A program made the position numbers and the translations under genes. Shown here in pieces: positions 1 to 5,955 of a DNA stretch of 12,252 nucleotides. Location of the stretch: NCBI GenBank assembly GCA_964629505.1, contig CAZVQR010000020.1, forward strand, positions 1-12,252, read 5' to 3'. The notes under the pieces were generated by a model. It saw only the letters and a list, made by a program, of their open reading frames with translations, was not told the DNA's origin and did not search any database. How positions within the stretch are numbered: the stretch's first letter is position 1; each line of letters opens with the position of its first letter. The DNA comes from 2-02-FULL-44-35 sp964629505 (GTDB lineage: Bacteria > Patescibacteriota > Minisyncoccia > Phycocordibacterales > DSPV01).

Positions 1-352
1 CGAGCAGTGGTCCGACCGAATCAAATCTTTCCTCGGTGATTTTTTTTGTATTGTCAAAAGAGAGCGCTTGGAGTAAAGTTGTTCGTTCTAGTTCTTCCAG
101 CGCGCGGGTTCTGATGAGATAACCTGTCTCGCCCACTGGCCGGATGGAATGTTCGCCCAGATTTAATTTTTCCAAATTTTTTTCAATTTCTGAAACTACT
201 GGTCTGCCATCGGTATAAGAGACCTCAACGATGGTGCCGCCTTTAAAATCAATGCCTAAATTTAATCCCCAAATGAACAAAGCGATAACAGAGGCACCGA
301 CTAAAACGCCGGAGATAGTGTAAAATATTTTTCTATGTTTAACAATAGGCAT
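1..352 (-). CDS. secF: Protein translocase subunit SecF (partial, C-terminal part beyond left edge)
   Basis: SecF is the inner-membrane partner of SecD. The pair uses the proton gradient to help pull and release proteins crossing through SecYEG. My own translation from the ATG at 352 starts MPIVKHRKIFYTISG and gives about 117 residues before the window ends. It has a first membrane helix (about residues 9-29), then the family motif GIDFKGGT just after it, and FDSVGPLL near the truncated end; both are standard SecF signatures. The start lies 10 nt after the secD stop, so the two genes form the usual secD-secF operon. I see no Shine-Dalgarno before this ATG (the gap is AT only), which suggests translational coupling to secD. 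The remaining membrane helices are outside the window. Confidence 0.95.
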   Translation of the reverse strand, partial: MPIVKHRKIFYTISGVLVGASVIALFIWGLNLGIDFKGGTIVEVSYTDGRPVVSEIEKNLEKLNLGEHSIRPVGETGYLIRTRALEELERTTLLQALSFDNTKKITEERFDSVGPLL

Positions 353-362
353 TTATTTATTA

Positions 363-1727
363 TTATTTAATTCCACAACTAAAAAGAAACTTGGTAATTT
401 TATTTTCTCCTTTTACACCGAGCGCTAGGAGCAAAGTGCGGGAGACGGTGATGGCGGTGAGCATACTGGTTAAAACGCCGATGCCAAAGACCAGAGCGAA
501 ACCTTTAATGACCGAAGTGGAAGCGAACCAAAACAAAATCACAGCGGTGATGATGGAAGAAAGATTGGAATCGCGAATGGAAGTCCAAGCCCGGGTAAAA
601 CCTTCATGAATAGCGTCGGCCAACGTTTTTCCGCCCAAAGCCGATTCGCTTCGCGAATTGGCTCGGCCGGCCGGCTCTTGCCGGCTTAGGCGTCGCAATT
701 CTTCTTTGAGCCGTTCAAAAATCAAAATGTTGGCGTCCACCGCTATACCGATGGATAGGATGAAACCGGCAATGCCGGCGGCGGTTAAGGTAACCGGAAT
801 TAATTTAAATAACGCCAAGTTCAGAGCGACATAAATCGCTAAAGCGATGGTTGCCACCACGCCCGGCAGGCGATACCAAAGAATCAAAAATAACGCGATG
901 ACCAGAAAAGAAATTTCTCCAGCTTTAACGCCCGCTTTAACCGCGTCGGCGCCGAGCGAGGCGCCGATTTTTTGAGTGCTTAAAAGTTTAATTGGTACCG
1001 GCAAGGCGCCGTAATTTAAATCGCGCACCAATAATTTCGCTTCAGTAGGTGTAAAGTTGCCGGAAATCACCGCGTTACCGTCGCGAATTTCTTCGCGCAC
1101 CACTGGCAAAGAAAGCGGTTGACCGTCAAGGAAAATACCCAGCACTTTGCCAACATTGTTTTTGGTAATTTGGGCGAATAAGTCCTTACCTTCGCTGGTA
1201 AAACTTAACAGCACTTGCGGTTCGCCAAGGTTTTGGTCAAATTCCAAAGCGGCGCGTTTGAGCAAACGGCCGGTCAAGCCGGTTGGTGTCAGGGTGAGAG
1301 TGGGTGTAGTAGTGCCGGCCACTGGCGGTCCTTCCTGAACCAATTTGAATTCCAACAACGGCGTTTTGCCAATCATTTCAATCGCCTTGTCAATATCGGC
1401 GACGCCCGGCAGTTCCACGATAAGTTTTTGGGCAATATCTTTACCGGCGATCAAGCCAGCCGATTCGGTTTGGACCAGCGGTTCGGAGACGCCGAACAGA
1501 TTAACGCGCCGCTCAATGACATTGCGCAAGGCTTCCATTGAAGAAACGATATCACCGGCTGCCACTTCGGAAACATCAGCTTGATAAATCAAATGGCTGC
1601 CGCCGTTCAAATCCAAGCCCAGCTTGAAATTATAGTCGGAGCCGTTTTGCTCGGTTTGATAAACAAAATAACCGACACCAACGGCGGCGAGGAAAACTAA
1701 CAAAGCAATGATTCGTTGCTTAAACAT
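363..1727 (-). CDS. secD: Protein translocase subunit SecD
   Basis: SecD is an RND-type membrane protein that works with SecF to drive late steps of Sec-dependent export. At 454 residues it is much shorter than the about 615 of E. coli. Visible features in order: an N-terminal membrane helix (about 6-23); the LGLDLNGG motif (36-43); a periplasmic region; and C-terminal membrane helices including the conserved segment SIGIAVDANILIFERLKEEL, then DAIHEGFTRAWTSIRDSN. Between EELR and GKTLADAIHEG there are about 18 extra residues (347-364, LSRQEPAGRANSRSESAL) compared with the E. coli arrangement as I remember it. They are encoded by palindromic DNA at about 636-689, described separately. The start is an ATG with only weak purine content upstream. 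The gene is followed 10 nt later by secF. Confidence 0.95.
   Translation of the reverse strand: MFKQRIIALLVFLAAVGVGYFVYQTEQNGSDYNFKLGLDLNGGSHLIYQADVSEVAAGDIVSSMEALRNVIERRVNLFGVSEPLVQTESAGLIAGKDIAQKLIVELPGVADIDKAIEMIGKTPLLEFKLVQEGPPVAGTTTPTLTLTPTGLTGRLLKRAALEFDQNLGEPQVLLSFTSEGKDLFAQITKNNVGKVLGIFLDGQPLSLPVVREEIRDGNAVISGNFTPTEAKLLVRDLNYGALPVPIKLLSTQKIGASLGADAVKAGVKAGEISFLVIALFLILWYRLPGVVATIALAIYVALNLALFKLIPVTLTAAGIAGFILSIGIAVDANILIFERLKEELRRLSRQEPAGRANSRSESALGGKTLADAIHEGFTRAWTSIRDSNLSSIITAVILFWFASTSVIKGFALVFGIGVLTSMLTAITVSRTLLLALGVKGENKITKFLFSCGIK
636..689. repeat. Palindromic in-frame insertion element inside secD
   Basis: Two adjacent inverted repeats are visible. The first has arms GCCGATTCGC (640-649) and GCGAATTGGC (653-662) around a TTC loop, with one mismatch. 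The second has arms GCCGGC (670-675) and GCCGGC (680-685) around TCTT, preceded by the palindrome GGCCGGCC (665-672). The block encodes about 18 extra SecD residues at a point where the family is otherwise contiguous, keeps the reading frame, and encodes a polar, Arg/Ser-rich loop predicted to face the cytoplasm. This resembles the palindromic elements of Rickettsia that insert within genes, but I cannot show that copies exist elsewhere in this genome. Confidence 0.5.
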
Positions 1728-1739
1728 TTTTATGACGCT

Positions 1740-1767
1740 ATCTTACCTATTGGTAAAAATTTCGCAA
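1740..1767 (-). promoter_or_regulatory. Possible secD promoter
   Basis: Read on the minus strand there is a -35-like TTGCGA (1767-1762), a 16 nt spacer and a -10-like TAAGAT (1745-1740). The predicted transcription start would be near 1733, only about six bases before the secD ATG, so the leader would be almost absent. Both hexamers are imperfect. The region lies back to back with the tRNA promoter. Confidence 0.3.
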
Positions 1768-1768
1768 G

Positions 1769-1797
1769 TTTTGCGTTGAGTAATTTTTTGGTATATT
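1769..1797 (+). promoter_or_regulatory. Possible promoter of the tRNA-Ile gene
   Basis: A -10-like TATATT (1792-1797) preceded by GG sits 17 nt after a weak -35-like TTTTGC (1769-1774). An alternative pairing is TTGCGT (1771-1776) with TATTGT (1794-1799), also 17 nt apart. Either gives a start about 10-15 nt before the mature tRNA 5' end at 1817. The GGTATATT core resembles the -10 regions of other promoters in this window. Confidence 0.4.
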
Positions 1798-1816
1798 GTG
1801 TGGTAGTAGGAACAAC

Positions 1817-1890
1817 GCGAGTATAGCTCAGGTGGTTAGAGCGCGTCACTGATAATGACGAGGTCGTAGGTTCGAGTCCTACTACTCGCA
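1817..1890 (+). tRNA. tRNA-Ile (anticodon GAU)
   Basis: The 74 nt fold into a complete cloverleaf. Acceptor GCGAGTA pairs with TACTCGC, followed by discriminator A. The D arm is GCTC/GAGC with an AGGTGGTTA loop. The anticodon stem CGTCA/TGACG encloses loop CTGATAA with anticodon GAT. The variable loop is AGGTC, and the T arm GTAGG/CCTAC holds TTCGAGT. No CCA is encoded, since AAT follows, so CCA must be added after transcription. No intron is present. The gene stands alone on the plus strand between minus-strand secD and the glycosylase-like gene. Confidence 0.97.
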
Positions 1891-1924
1891 AATTTTAGGC
1901 CAAAACTATTTTCGGGGGCGCCGG

Positions 1925-1983
1925 CTTATAAAAAAGAAAGCCTCACAATCCACTCAGTAATCTCTGAATGAAACTGCGAGGCT
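1925..1983 (-). terminator. Rho-independent terminator after the UDG-like gene
   Basis: On the minus strand, AGCCTC (1983-1978) pairs with GAGGCT (1944-1939). A smaller inner stem TCAG/CTGA lies inside the loop. The distal arm runs straight into TTTCTTTTTT (1938-1929). It lies about 37 nt after the glycosylase-like stop codon at 2020. On the plus strand the hairpin has no T tract after it, so it does not look like the tRNA terminator. Confidence 0.65.
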
Positions 1984-2019
1984 AGATTTGTGAATGAAAG
2001 GACTTGAGGCAACCCTTTT

Positions 2020-2502
2020 TCAGGCGACAAGTCGTTCAATGACAGTTTTTACTGCCTGGATATATCGATTTTTCTCCTTTCGCTTATACACCAAGATGTA
2101 TGATGGGTGATGGATGGGCACATACCATCTTTTTTCACATTCAAGAGCATGGTATTTATAAGATAATTTTGGCATTTGTAACCCAAACTGACGGAGAACG
2201 AATGTTGCCGTTTTGTTGCCCAGTAACAGGACAACGCGAGGATTAACTGATTGAATTTCGGTTTGCAGTTCGGGGTAGCACAACTTGCACTCTTCGGGTG
2301 TTGGATACCTCAATTTACCACCGGAATCTAACGGAGAAAACTTTACAAGGTTTGTTTTGTAAAAGTTTATATGGTGACACTGTATCTCAATTTCTGCCAC
2401 CAACTTACCGGTGTTTGTGTCTATGTGGAGAGGCGCATAATTCTCGGTATCAGTTACCTTTTTCGCAGAAAGACCAACCCACATTACATTTGCGTTTTTC
2501 AT
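2020..2502 (-). CDS. Uracil-DNA glycosylase superfamily protein
   Basis: This 160-residue protein has the marks of the uracil-DNA glycosylase fold, whose members remove uracil from DNA in base-excision repair. Motifs seen: VMWVGLSAKKV at 6-16, in the place of the usual GEAPG-type nucleophile-site motif; YKTNLVK, matching the Y-x-T-N-x-V-K strand; PTPEECKLC followed by PELQTEI; VVLLLGNKTA, the typical strand before the DNA-contact helix; and IHHPSY near the C-terminus, matching the H-P-S loop. The GLSAKK motif differs from families 4 and 5. There are four cysteines (about 42, 73, 76 and 124), but I cannot say whether they bind an iron-sulfur cluster. The gene starts 34 nt after the glycosyltransferase stop and probably shares its transcript. 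Its codon and base use look less GCCGGC-rich than its neighbours, a weak hint of transfer. Activity on uracil is inferred only. Confidence 0.75.
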   Translation of the reverse strand: MKNANVMWVGLSAKKVTDTENYAPLHIDTNTGKLVAEIEIQCHHINFYKTNLVKFSPLDSGGKLRYPTPEECKLCYPELQTEIQSVNPRVVLLLGNKTATFVLRQFGLQMPKLSYKYHALECEKRWYVPIHHPSYILVYKRKEKNRYIQAVKTVIERLVA

Positions 2503-2536
2503 CGGTTTATTCCATAGAGCGCAAGTCTTTAGAGTT

Positions 2537-3649
2537 TTAAAGATAATTATACAAGGTTTCGATTTGGGTTAGCATTTTTGAAAAACCGAATTTTGAGATG
2601 ACTGTTTTCTGAAGCGCCGTGCCGAAAGCGGCGCGGCGCTCCGGATTATTTATTAAAAATTCCATCGCTTTTCTGATTTCCGCCGGTCGGCCGGTTTGGA
2701 CTAAGATGCCCGATTCCATATCGCTAATGATTTCCGGAACGCCGCCGACATTACTGGCGATAACCGGCCGGCCGGCGGCGCCGGCTTCCAAAATCGTGTA
2801 AGGCATCCCCTCTTTAACTGATGGTAGCAGAAAAACATCAAAGGCTTTCAAAAGTGAAGCGGCATTGTCAATTTGGCCGGCTAAAAAAACTTTTTCTTGC
2901 AGGCCAAGTTTGGCGATAAGTTGTTCTAGATTTTTTCTTTGCTCGCCTTCGCCGATAATTACCAAAATCGCCGGCAGTTCTTTGCCGAACGCTTCAATGG
3001 CGAAATTCAAGCCTTTATTTTTATGGAGCTCGGCGATGGTGCCGAACCAAAAAACCTCGACGAGTTTTTCCTGCTCCGGCAAAATCTTTTTTCGCGCCTC
3101 GGTTTTTTCCAAAAAATTTATTTCGCCGATACCGTTGGGAATGACTATGATTTTATCTTTGGCACCAAGAAAGTCAGCACTCGCGTTTTTGTCATTTTCC
3201 GAGACGGTGATTGTTTTGTGAGTTAATAAAATTGTCAACCAAGAAAAAAAGCGCATTGCCGCTGTCCACCACCATTGCTGTTTTTCCAGAAACATCCAGC
3301 CGTGAACAGTGTAAATGATTTTTTTGACACCGAGCAAGCGGCCAGCTAAAGCCCCAAGGAAACCGATTTTTGAACTATGTAAGTGAAGAATGTCCGGCTT
3401 TTCTTTTTTAATTATTTTTAGAATTTTAAAAAACGAAATCAGGTCGTTGAAAATTTGGATATCACGGTTCAATGTTTCAATAGAAATTGTCCGAATACCG
3501 ACAGCATCCAATTTGTCTTTGAGCAGACCCCGCCCACCTAGCGCTACCGTTATTACAAATTGGTCTTTGGGCAAACCAGTCGCCAAATCAAAAACTTGCC
3601 GTTGCGCCCCGCCCAAGTTGGATTTGGTAATTATGTATAGAATTTTCAT
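2537..3649 (-). CDS. Glycosyltransferase family 4 (GT-B fold)
   Basis: This 370-residue retaining glycosyltransferase probably transfers a sugar from a nucleotide donor to a lipid-linked or surface glycan at the inner face of the membrane. Visible features: N-terminal MKILYIITKSNLGGAQRQV, with the glycine-rich GGAQ acceptor-side motif at 13-16; LHLHSSKIG and YTVHGW in the N-terminal domain; VIPNGIG at the domain hinge; FWFGTIAELHKNKG and LVIIGEGEQ in the donor domain; and the E-x7-E motif E280-GMPYTIL-E288, followed by GRPVIASNVGGVPEI. Length and order fit GT4 enzymes. The sugar cannot be deduced. The gene is divergent from a priming sugar transferase, which supports a role in exopolysaccharide or surface-glycan assembly. 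The UDG-like gene follows on the same strand. Confidence 0.9.
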   Translation of the reverse strand: MKILYIITKSNLGGAQRQVFDLATGLPKDQFVITVALGGRGLLKDKLDAVGIRTISIETLNRDIQIFNDLISFFKILKIIKKEKPDILHLHSSKIGFLGALAGRLLGVKKIIYTVHGWMFLEKQQWWWTAAMRFFSWLTILLTHKTITVSENDKNASADFLGAKDKIIVIPNGIGEINFLEKTEARKKILPEQEKLVEVFWFGTIAELHKNKGLNFAIEAFGKELPAILVIIGEGEQRKNLEQLIAKLGLQEKVFLAGQIDNAASLLKAFDVFLLPSVKEGMPYTILEAGAAGRPVIASNVGGVPEIISDMESGILVQTGRPAEIRKAMEFLINNPERRAAFGTALQKTVISKFGFSKMLTQIETLYNYL

Positions 3650-3670
3650 TGATTAAACAATACCATAAAT

Positions 3671-3699
3671 TTGGTCTTTTTGTTTTTTTGTTGTATGCT
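3671..3699 (+). promoter_or_regulatory. Promoter of the sugar transferase, probably leaderless
   Basis: A -35-like TTGGTC (3671-3676) and a -10-like TATGCT (3694-3699) are separated by 17 nt, with a TG just upstream of the -10. The predicted start site is near 3706, four bases before the ATG at 3710, so the mRNA would have essentially no leader. This placement is also why the upstream TTG (3671) and ATG (3695), which lie in the promoter, are unlikely start codons. Confidence 0.5.
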
Positions 3700-3709
3700 T
3701 CTCTCACTT

Positions 3710-5062
3710 ATGGCTGGTTTGGGAAAAAGGGAGGCGCTAATTTTGCTCATAGGCGATATCGCTATTTTCGCTCTGTCGCTCTGGTTGGCTTTGTTTTTCC
3801 GTTATGGCGAATTGCCCAACGGAACGATTTATGGTTCCCACCTTGTGCCATTTTTACTGATTTTCGCTTTGTCGATTTTAGTTTTCTTCATCGCCGGTTT
3901 GTATGAAAAACACACGGTAATTTTGAAAAGCCGTCTGCCCAGCATTATCCTGCGTGCCCAGCTGACTAATAGCTTTCTGGCGGTGCTGTTCTTCTATCTC
4001 GCGCCTTACTTCGGTATCACCCCTAAAACCAATTTGTTCATTTATTTGGTGATTTCTTTTGGCTTGATTCTGCTCTGGCGGCTTTACGGTTTGGCGTTGT
4101 TTGGCTTCCGCAAAAAACAAAATGCCATTATCATTGGTAGCGGTGGAGAAATGAAAGAATTATTTGAAGAAGTTAATAACAATACCCGCTATAATTTGCG
4201 TTTCATTTCTTCGGTGGATTTGGACAAGGTGGCAGCGATAGATTTTCAGGCAGAAATTTTGAATCGGGTTTATAGCGAGGAAGTGTTAGTGATTGCCGTG
4301 GACTTGCGGAGTGAAAAAGTGGAGCCGCTCTTGCCGCATCTTTACAATCTGATTTTTTCCAAAGTTCGGTTTATTGATATGCACAAAATTTATGAGGACA
4401 TTTTTGCTCGGGTGCCGCTTTCCCTGCTCCAATACACCTGGTTTTTGGAAAATATTTCCTTGTCGCCCAAATTCACTTTTGATTTTTTGAAACGGTTGAT
4501 GGATATTGCGGCGGCTTTGGCGCTAGGTTTGATTTCGCTTTTGCTTTACCCTTTTGTTTGGCTAGCGATTAAATTGGATGATGGCGGAACCTTGTGGAGC
4601 GTGCAAGAGCGCCTTGGCCAGAATAGTCATATCATAAAACTTTTTAAATTCCGCACTATGGAAATAGCCAACGATGGCGGTCGGTGGGACAAAGGCAACC
4701 AAAATAAAGTGACCAAAGTCGGTAATTTTTTGCGCAAAACCAGAATTGACGAATTGCCCCAGCTCTGGAATGTTTTGAAAGGCGACATCTCTTTGATTGG
4801 GCCGCGGCCGGAGTTTCCTAAACCGGTCAAGACTTACGAAAAGCAGGTGCCGTATTACGGCGTGCGCCATCTTATTAAGCCGGGGCTTTCCGGTTGGGCT
4901 CAAATTCACCATGACGAACACCCTCATCACGCGATTGACATGGCAGAAACCAAAAACAAACTTTCTTACGATTTGTATTACATAAAAAATCGGTCGATGT
5001 TCTTGGACCTTAAAATCGCCCTGCGGACAATCAAGACGCTCTTGTCTCGCAGCGGCGTTTAA
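3710..5062 (+). CDS. Polyprenyl-phosphate sugar phosphotransferase (bacterial sugar transferase, WcaJ/WbaP-like)
   Basis: The enzyme moves a sugar-1-phosphate from a nucleotide sugar onto undecaprenyl phosphate, the first step of many exopolysaccharide and O-unit pathways. From the ATG at 3710 it has 450 residues. The N-terminal half has about four membrane helices (roughly 7-130), then a nucleotide-binding-like segment AIIIGSGGEMKELFEEV (139-155). The C-terminal catalytic domain (258 onward) starts with KRLMDIAAALALGL and carries LFKFRTM (311-317), RKTRIDELPQLWNVLKGD with the D347-E348 pair, LIGPRPE and KPGLSGWAQI. Order and length match the long, polytopic members of the family. ATG 3695 and TTG 3671 are in-frame alternatives, but both fall inside the predicted promoter. 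A PAP2 phosphatase starts two bases after the stop. The exact sugar is unknown. Confidence 0.93.
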   Translation: MAGLGKREALILLIGDIAIFALSLWLALFFRYGELPNGTIYGSHLVPFLLIFALSILVFFIAGLYEKHTVILKSRLPSIILRAQLTNSFLAVLFFYLAPYFGITPKTNLFIYLVISFGLILLWRLYGLALFGFRKKQNAIIIGSGGEMKELFEEVNNNTRYNLRFISSVDLDKVAAIDFQAEILNRVYSEEVLVIAVDLRSEKVEPLLPHLYNLIFSKVRFIDMHKIYEDIFARVPLSLLQYTWFLENISLSPKFTFDFLKRLMDIAAALALGLISLLLYPFVWLAIKLDDGGTLWSVQERLGQNSHIIKLFKFRTMEIANDGGRWDKGNQNKVTKVGNFLRKTRIDELPQLWNVLKGDISLIGPRPEFPKPVKTYEKQVPYYGVRHLIKPGLSGWAQIHHDEHPHHAIDMAETKNKLSYDLYYIKNRSMFLDLKIALRTIKTLLSRSGV

Positions 5063-5064
5063 AA

Positions 5065-5574
5065 ATGAATCAAACGATTTTAGAATTTTTATATAATCTG
5101 GTCGCCGGCAATTATTGGCTCACTGGGCTGACAGTTTTTTTTGCCGTTTATTTGCCTTATTTGATTGTTCTTTTGTTTTTAATTGGCGTGGTTTTTTCTA
5201 AGGACAAAAAATTCAGACAGCAAATCATTTTTTCTTTCGCCGTTACTTTCGCGCTTTGGTTTTTGGTTTTTCTTTTTAAAGAATTTTTCCCGACACCTCG
5301 GCCGTTTGAAGTTTTATCCAATATCGTTTCGCTTTTCCCGCATTCCCCCGATGGCGCGTTTCCTTCCGGTCACGCCACTTTTTTTGGCGCTTTGGCGAGC
5401 GCGCTGTTTTTCATGGGTAATAAAAAATTGGGCCTTTGGTTAGGCGCGGCGGCGATTTTAATCGCCGCCGCTCGGGTGGCCACCGGCGTCCATTGGCCGG
5501 CGGATGTTCTGGCTGGCTTGCTCATCGGCTCAATCGGCGCCTGGGTTTTGATTAAATTGAAGAATCCAATTTGA
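5065..5574 (+). CDS. PAP2-family membrane phosphatase (probable undecaprenyl-diphosphatase)
   Basis: This 169-residue membrane protein has all three signature motifs of lipid phosphatases. They are K72-x6-R79-P80 (KEFFPTPRP), P100-S-G-H103, and R137-x5-H143-x3-D147 (RVATGVHWPAD). The catalytic histidines are H103 and H143. About five to six hydrophobic helices surround the motifs, which would put the active site at the outer face. PAP2 enzymes of this size often remove a phosphate from undecaprenyl diphosphate to recycle the lipid carrier. Its position two bases after a sugar transferase that consumes the same carrier supports this, but phosphatidylglycerophosphate or another lipid is possible. 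The start is probably coupled to the upstream stop, since no Shine-Dalgarno is visible. Confidence 0.9.
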   Translation: MNQTILEFLYNLVAGNYWLTGLTVFFAVYLPYLIVLLFLIGVVFSKDKKFRQQIIFSFAVTFALWFLVFLFKEFFPTPRPFEVLSNIVSLFPHSPDGAFPSGHATFFGALASALFFMGNKKLGLWLGAAAILIAAARVATGVHWPADVLAGLLIGSIGAWVLIKLKNPI

Positions 5575-5598
5575 CATCCCTAAACCATTGTATATACT
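5571..5598 (+). promoter_or_regulatory. Strong sigma70-type promoter of the antitoxin-like gene
   Basis: A perfect -35 TTGACA (5571-5576), overlapping the PAP2 stop codon, and a -10 TATACT (5593-5598) are 16 nt apart. Transcription would begin at about 5605-5606, at the ATG of the small gene (5606), so the mRNA should be leaderless. Confidence 0.7.
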
Positions 5599-5607
5599 TT
5601 GGTATAT
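5592..5607. promoter_or_regulatory. Candidate operator (inverted repeat over -10 and start site)
   Basis: ATATAC (5592-5597) and GTATAT (5602-5607) form a perfect inverted repeat around TTTG. It covers the -10 element and the predicted start. A direct repeat AACCATTGT flanks it on both sides. Antitoxins of the ribbon-helix-helix class usually bind such sites and repress their own operon. Short AT repeats also arise by chance, so this is tentative. Confidence 0.3.
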
Positions 5608-5761
5608 GAAAACCATTGTTAACATAAAAACTGACCGAGCGGTAAAATTGGCGGCAAATTTGCGCCAGACCATTGCCGAAGCGGAACGCGAATTGACCGA
5701 AGGTAAAATGGTTGGTCCGTTTTCTTCCGTTGCCAAATTACGCGCCGACCTTGAATCTTAA
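5606..5761 (+). CDS. Small RelB/DinJ-like antitoxin, apparently internally deleted
   Basis: This 51-residue reading frame begins MKTIVNIKTDRAVKLAAN and ends GPFSSVAKLRADLES. The start resembles the strand and first helix of RelB/DinJ ribbon-helix-helix antitoxins. The end, with IAEAERELTEGKMVGPFSS, resembles their toxin-binding tail. Full-length relatives, as I recall them, have 80-100 residues with a second helix and a linker between these two parts, which appear to be missing here after about residue 18. The gene has a strong promoter whose start site falls on the ATG. It is followed five bases later by a broken RelE-like toxin. Expression is plausible; DNA binding without the second helix is doubtful. 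The family call rests on short stretches. Confidence 0.6.
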   Translation: MKTIVNIKTDRAVKLAANLRQTIAEAERELTEGKMVGPFSSVAKLRADLES

Positions 5762-5766
5762 ATAAA

Positions 5767-5851
5767 ATGTTTTATCGCTCTTCGCGGTTCAGGAAACAAT
5801 GGCGGTTTTTACCTTGTTGCCGTCGGCACCCACAGCGAGTTGTATGAATAA
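5767..5851 (+). pseudogene. Remnant of a RelE/YafQ-like toxin gene
   Basis: From the ATG at 5767 the frame reads MFYRSSRFRKQW, like the start of RelE/YafQ-type mRNA-cleaving toxins, then goes off into an unlikely Cys/Arg-rich tail with a stop at 5845-5847. In another frame, the codons at 5807-5851 read FYLVAVGTHSELYE and stop, which matches the typical end of the same toxin family. The middle of about 60 residues, with most of the catalytic surface, is absent, and the two ends are out of frame. This is best read as one toxin gene collapsed by an internal deletion. It lies where the toxin of the preceding antitoxin-like gene should be. Confidence 0.55.
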
Positions 5852-5864
5852 AATTCCTAAAAAT

Positions 5865-5894
5865 TTGACAGACATTATAGATATATGGTATGCT
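5865..5894 (+). promoter_or_regulatory. Promoter of the lipoprotein-like gene
   Basis: A perfect -35 TTGACA (5865-5870) is followed after 18 nt by -10 TATGCT (5889-5894), itself preceded by GG. The start site would be about 5901. This gives a leader of about 55 nt with GAAAGGAG (5920-5927) and a second AAAGG eight bases before the ATG at 5956, the clearest Shine-Dalgarno arrangement in the window. Confidence 0.65.
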
Positions 5895-5955
5895 CTTGAC
5901 GGATTAGAGGACAAAACTGAAAGGAGTCAACAACAATCAAAGAAAGGCACTAGAG

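Noticed and set aside
1939..1983. The AGCCTC/GAGGCT hairpin as terminator of the tRNA
   Set aside because: No T run follows on the plus strand. The T run is on the minus-strand side, after the UDG-like gene.
2745..2790. GGCCGGCCGGCGGCGCCGGC palindromic stretch in the glycosyltransferase
   Set aside because: It encodes the conserved EAGAAGRPVIA segment with no extra residues, so it is ordinary coding sequence with Gly/Ala/Arg codons, not an inserted element.
3671..3709. Earlier starts (TTG 3671, ATG 3695) for the sugar transferase
   Set aside because: They lie within the predicted -35/-10 elements, and the added residues are not typical of the family N-terminus.
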